A stretch of 64,000 nucleotides of DNA. Origin: Liolophura sinensis. Lineage: Eukaryota > Mollusca > Polyplacophora > Chitonida > Chitonidae. The position numbers were made by a program, and so were the translations under genes. The stretch covers positions 64,525,249 through 64,589,248 of the forward strand of contig NC_088295.1 in the NCBI RefSeq assembly GCF_032854445.1. Direction: 5' to 3'. Numbering within the stretch: the first letter of the stretch is position 1; every line of letters starts with the position of its first letter. Positions 60,168 to 64,000 of the stretch are shown here, in pieces. The notes under the pieces are model-generated. The model worked only from the letters and a program-made list of their open reading frames with translations, searched no databases and was not told where the DNA came from.

Positions 60168-60735
60168 AGAAACCTTTCCTACCTGAAGTAATTTTGGTCC
60201 AAGCTGTGCAGTCTGTTGAGCATTGAAATCTTTGACGATGCTTTGATGACAAACTATAATAGTAATAACGTATAATATTCGCGCATTCTTTGCAAGAGAA
60301 CAATGGTCAATACAGCTTGGACCCGAGGCGCCATTGCGGGGCAAAAGGTACCCCGTTAATGAATGTATTAGTACAAAACAAAGACTTACTATTATGTACT
60401 AAAAGCCATTATCGGTGTGCATGTCCCTCTTGCATGTCACGTTGTTTACAGTTTTTGATAGTCTCTTGAATTCCATACACTAGCCATCAAATCTTGCAAG
60501 ATACAAAGCTCTTATGTCTTCAACAGTGCACATTACATCAGTTGGGAGCCAAACCAGATTTGCCAAGGAGTATAGGTCAACAGATGGTTTATTGTAATTA
60601 TTTCGAACCTCTTTGTCATGTTCGGTCAGTCCACATGGTCAGCCGACTATATGTCAGTGACATTTATTATTCAGTGAATAACTAAATGGAAGGAAGATAA
60701 CCGGACATCTCATCAATGATGGTCCAAACAGGCCT

Positions 60736-60738
<3 letters not shown>
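60168..60738. other. non-coding stretch without clear features
   Basis: Some CpG around 60,260-60,360 (CCGAGGCGCCATTGCGGGGC). No gene or repeat family. Confidence 0.42.

Positions 60739-60820
<82 letters not shown>
60739..60820. repeat. (TA)41 microsatellite
   Basis: Eighty-two bases of uninterrupted TA. It produces a false minus-strand frame of alternating tyrosine and isoleucine. Likely hypervariable. Confidence 0.97.
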
Positions 60821-60823
<3 letters not shown>

Positions 60824-61499
60824 TAACCATACACTACGGTGGCCACATACTACACAATTTGCAAACGAAAAATATGTGATCATGGCATATGCTCGCTTGT
60901 AATAGTGCAGATGGTAGAAATGAAGAACGAACGATCTGCTTTTATATTGGATAATTATTTTGATGAACTCATTATTCCATTTCTTACATTTGCACGCATG
61001 ACTCTCTAGCGCATGAGACGAACTCATTCACGGTAATTTATCACCCATTAATTAACTGGTATTTGGAAACCAATGAATTTCTCACCTTAGCCGCGTATTA
61101 TGAATTCTCTGATTCTTGACTGCTCACGAATATGTGAACTGTTTATGTGCAGTACACTTCTATTTTTCTACTTTCCTATATGATCGAAACTTTAAAAAGC
61201 ATAACACTTTTTCTTAAAATTCATCGTCATATACAGGAAAGAATCCGCATGTGAAAAAAGATGCCTGCTGAACATTTTTTTTGTGCTTGATAAGATGGGA
61301 AAAAGAAAAAAGAAACAACTACAGCCGTCTAAGTTATTTATAGTAGCAGGGTAACATAAAAAACATGAGCTGCCAGTTCTTCTTTTCCTTTATAATACGT
61401 CGGGTCCAGATCTAATTTTTGGGCGTGTTTATGTGACAGAGGGTTATAAGGCGTATGTGGATTATAGAATTAGGATTATAGGAAACGTATGTTCAGTTC
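60821..61499. other. AT-rich non-coding stretch
   Basis: Nothing identifiable. Confidence 0.45.
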
Positions 61500-62400
61500 C
61501 ACGGTGAATCTTGAAAAATATGACCCCACTCTTAAGGAGGGATAAAACAATATCATTTCGGATACTTCATATTTTATGGCAAATCTCTCGACCCGAAGGC
61601 CTACAAAATAAACCTGCACAAAATGAAACTTTCATCGAAATCAAGCTCCTATGTATGTATGGACTTCATTGGTTGAGATCTACTCAGGACATCTTGTTTC
61701 CTCACTACTTCCTTGCCGGTGGACAATCAAACGTCAGTCCTGTCATTTACCGTCACCTCGTATAAGTATTCTCACTCGATCAATTCAATCAAATTCATAC
61801 TAAACACTTCCTAAATAAAAATATCGCCCACGGTCTTCGACACACCGCGTTACTGTATCTGGTGTGAACTCCAGAATGTATACCCAGAATGATACATCGG
61901 TCTTCAAAAGGAGACAATTCACGATTTTTGAGAAAAAGGGCACTTTAGAATACGGCGAAAACATAAATGTGTAATCCTTGTTCCTATTCCCGACCACACG
62001 ATGATGAACTACTTCCTGTTGCGGAGAGACATGTGACACGTGGACGAAGTACCTCGTCAAATGAAACTCTTTTCTTTAACACTCTCCCACAACGCTGATT
62101 GATTTTATAGTTCCAGCTTCTCCGTGCGGTCTTTTATCAAAAGGGACACTTAAAAAAAGATTTTGATAGCGTTTTGAAGACAGCTCTATGGGCTGTGTCG
62201 AAGAGATATGTAGGCAACACATGGATACCACAGGAAACGGCGCTTTTGTATTCAGCGCGTTCATCATGTTCATTAACGCCTAGAAATATTCTTAAGGCTT
62301 CAACCAGAGGGTTTGCAGATGTCGGTAAATATCAACAATTACAACAAATGTATGAAACGCAAGGAAAACCGCAGTGACTTTACACAATTTAGAGATTTCA
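61500..62400. other. CpG-raised unique region
   Basis: Complex sequence with more CpG than most of the window (61,830-62,270). Short open frames occur on both strands (plus 61,511-61,765 and 62,174-62,377; minus 61,800-62,060 and 62,076-62,273) with no recognisable domain. It may be near a transcription start or a conserved non-coding block; no TATA or initiator can be assigned with confidence. Confidence 0.25.
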
Positions 62401-62665
62401 GACTGGTTAAGCCGGCTTACATCGTGCGATTTGTCGTACTAAATATGGATGCAGCACTGCCAAGTAATTCAAAACAAACCCAAAGGCGTTAACGGTCATT
62501 CGATTTTAGTCAATGTACAAATCGCATAAAAGTAGATTTTTTTCTTATTTTCAGTTAGTCTTTTTGGGCAAATCTACACGACGAATCTCATCTTGTGAAC
62601 GCGTCATACAATTGTCCTCAAGCATTATCAAAACCATAAAAAAATTATGTGGTGTGAATTCAGAA

Positions 62666-62701
62666 ACATTCATTCAATCATTCATTCATTCATTCATTCA
62701 C
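62666..62701. repeat. (ATTC)n microsatellite
   Basis: Nine or so CATT/ATTC tetramers with one CAAT interruption near 62,678. Same unit as at 19,397. Confidence 0.9.
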
Positions 62702-62946
62702 TGTATTCAAGATGGAAATGTATATAAAGAAATATATTCAGGGTTTAATCTAACCAATGTCAGACACACGTCAGGTCTGTAGTACATTCGGACTAGCCAA
62801 GCAGAGACGATAGCCTGGAACATTCAGGAACGTGTACAAACGACTGACGTCTGGCACGGCGTAACGTGTTCACTATCAGATTTACAGAGGGACAGAGCGA
62901 TAGAAGAGGAACATTATTTGAAGTTGATGAAGCACTCACATGAAGC

Positions 62947-63104
62947 ATGAAGTTAGTATTGTGGGAAGAGGAAGTGGGGGGAGGGGGGTGCGGTAACTTG
63001 AGGTGTAACGAAATCGATATGACCCGTCCTATCATCGGGATAGCTCTTCAGGTTGGTGGCTCACTATTCGTGAAGAGTCATACCTCGACGAATCCCATTC
63101 GCTG
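62947..63104 (+). CDS. very weak candidate first exon
   Basis: A 53-codon frame from ATG at 62,947 (second ATG 63,019) contains RPIIGIALQVGGSLFVKSHT and meets a strong donor-like CTG|GTGAGTAT at 63,104/63,105, just before the frame would stop. The 5' part spans a G-rich run (62,976-62,988). The protein is not recognised and no downstream exon is visible. Chance is a fair alternative. Confidence 0.13.
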
Positions 63105-63108
63105 GTGA

Positions 63109-63869
63109 GTATAGAAACTCTATGAGTTTCTTCTTGGGAAAAGTGCCGCCAGCAGACCATTCTAAATAGCATTGCCTAAGAGGTATGAGACACATGGTGA
63201 GTTCTAACGAAGTATTATATCTCGACTTCTAGACATTTCAAAGCTCCACACTGTCTGGTGTCTATACAAGACGGCGACTGTCTTAAGGTTATACATGCGC
63301 AATTCGGGCAACTGCGTCCAGGATATGCCTCCGAACTGAAGAGTATAGAAGCACTGATTGGACAATACTGCCACATAGACATTTTAGGTTATTGATGTAC
63401 TACTAATGTAAATTTGTGCCCTGCTAGTTTGCACCTAGTTAAAATATATCCGAATTTGAATAGAACTAAAAACTTTTTTGCCAGTGTTACTTCCCACCCC
63501 CTGTAGGTTACCAAGGTAACAAAGTGTCATGACTTCAATTCCAGCAATCGCAGTTCAAAAAACATGGTCATGCTAGTCTGATTTTTGATACGTTGTAGAG
63601 AAAGGTGCAAGCTGCATGCCGTGGTATAGTGTTGTACCACGCAGTAGTTAGGAGATATATATTTTTGAGGTTGAAGTTGACAACTTGTCTTCAAAAATAG
63701 TAAGGAAAATCAACGCGCTCCTGTAACCTATAGACACCGTCGAAGAAAGAAGGGGTGCCAATTTGTACATCACGTGACATTTTTCGAGAGTGAGGGACAC
63801 GTGTAGGAACAGGTGTATCGACAACAATATGGCTTTAATTGTAACTTTGGAAGTTTACCGTGCTTGGCT
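63109..63869. other. CpG-raised unique region near the right edge
   Basis: Complex sequence with CpG clusters at 63,218-63,335 and 63,710-63,830, TGATTGGACAATACTGCCA (63,355-63,373; CCAAT type) and CACGTGAC/ACACGTG E-box words (63,771 and 63,799). No open frame. A promoter or distal element is possible, unproven. Confidence 0.25.
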
Positions 63870-63873
63870 TTAA

Positions 63874-64000
63874 AGGAGAAGAAAACTTAAAATTATGACC
63901 AATACAAAACCAATATAAGTGATGTAAACTGTATACTTAATTGTATATAGTCTGTACATTCTGTGGAAATATACCGTAAATTATCGGCATGGAAGGGAAC
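63874..64000. mobile_element. second TTAA element sharing the same terminus (cut by window end)
   Basis: TTAA at 63,870-63,873 is followed by AGGAGAAGAAAACTTAAA and a further seven bases identical to the inverted right end of the element at 34,860-35,323. After that the two diverge. Only 127 bp are inside the window, so the other terminus is not seen. It is probably a related element mobilised by the same transposase source. Confidence 0.6.

Noticed and set aside
60713-61027. 104-codon minus-strand frame with alternating Tyr-Ile
   Set aside because: The tract is the translation of the (TA)n microsatellite.
1-64000. Bacterial, viral or organellar origin
   Set aside because: No operon-like coding density, no Shine-Dalgarno-led genes, and multiple tRNA-derived SINEs and a LINE. 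The window is animal nuclear DNA.

Overview
The window looks like gene-poor nuclear DNA from an invertebrate, most likely a lophotrochozoan such as a mollusc or brachiopod. It is AT-rich throughout, has no long intact protein-coding frame on either strand, and carries several kinds of tRNA-derived SINE, a decayed non-LTR retrotransposon, microsatellites and frequent TACATGTA-type words. The SINE sequences match my memory of molluscan and related genomes, but no search was run, so the taxonomic call is inference. No complete gene, rRNA gene, functional tRNA gene or prokaryotic operon is visible. The stretch is probably intergenic, or inside very long introns.

Mobile elements. SINE family A occurs as a full-length copy with 10-bp target duplications (about 35.8-36.1 kb), a near-full copy (19.9-20.1 kb), two 5'-truncated copies with their own target duplications (4.6 and 60 kb), a decayed piece (46.2 kb) and orphan tails. 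Family B occurs three times (18.9, 34.7 and 59.2 kb), and family C twice (25.6 and 37 kb). A broken LINE lies at 38.9-41.1 kb, with an endonuclease remnant and a reverse transcriptase that still has YADD. A 464-bp non-autonomous DNA transposon with 18-bp terminal inverted repeats between TTAA sites lies at 34,860-35,323. A second element with the same terminus starts at 63,874 and runs off the window.

Tandem and local repeats. There is a six-copy 32-bp minisatellite (10.2 kb), a decayed short-unit tandem array (19.5 kb), (TA)n runs at 4.1, 54.1, 58.5 and 60.8 kb, poly-G runs, and several old local duplications.

Unique sequence. Between the repeats lie many blocks of about 200-1000 bp with higher complexity, more CpG and clustered homeodomain-type (TAATTA, ATTAAT) or CCAAT-type (ATTGGCTG) words. 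Their number and spacing, with no genes between them, resemble the conserved non-coding arrays around developmental regulator genes. This is inference and needs cross-species alignment. From about 57 kb rightwards CpG is more frequent, the palindrome TAGGCCTA clusters strikingly (57.3-59.5 kb), and there are two weak candidate exons (57.3 kb minus, 62.9-63.1 kb plus). A transcription unit could begin near or beyond the right edge.
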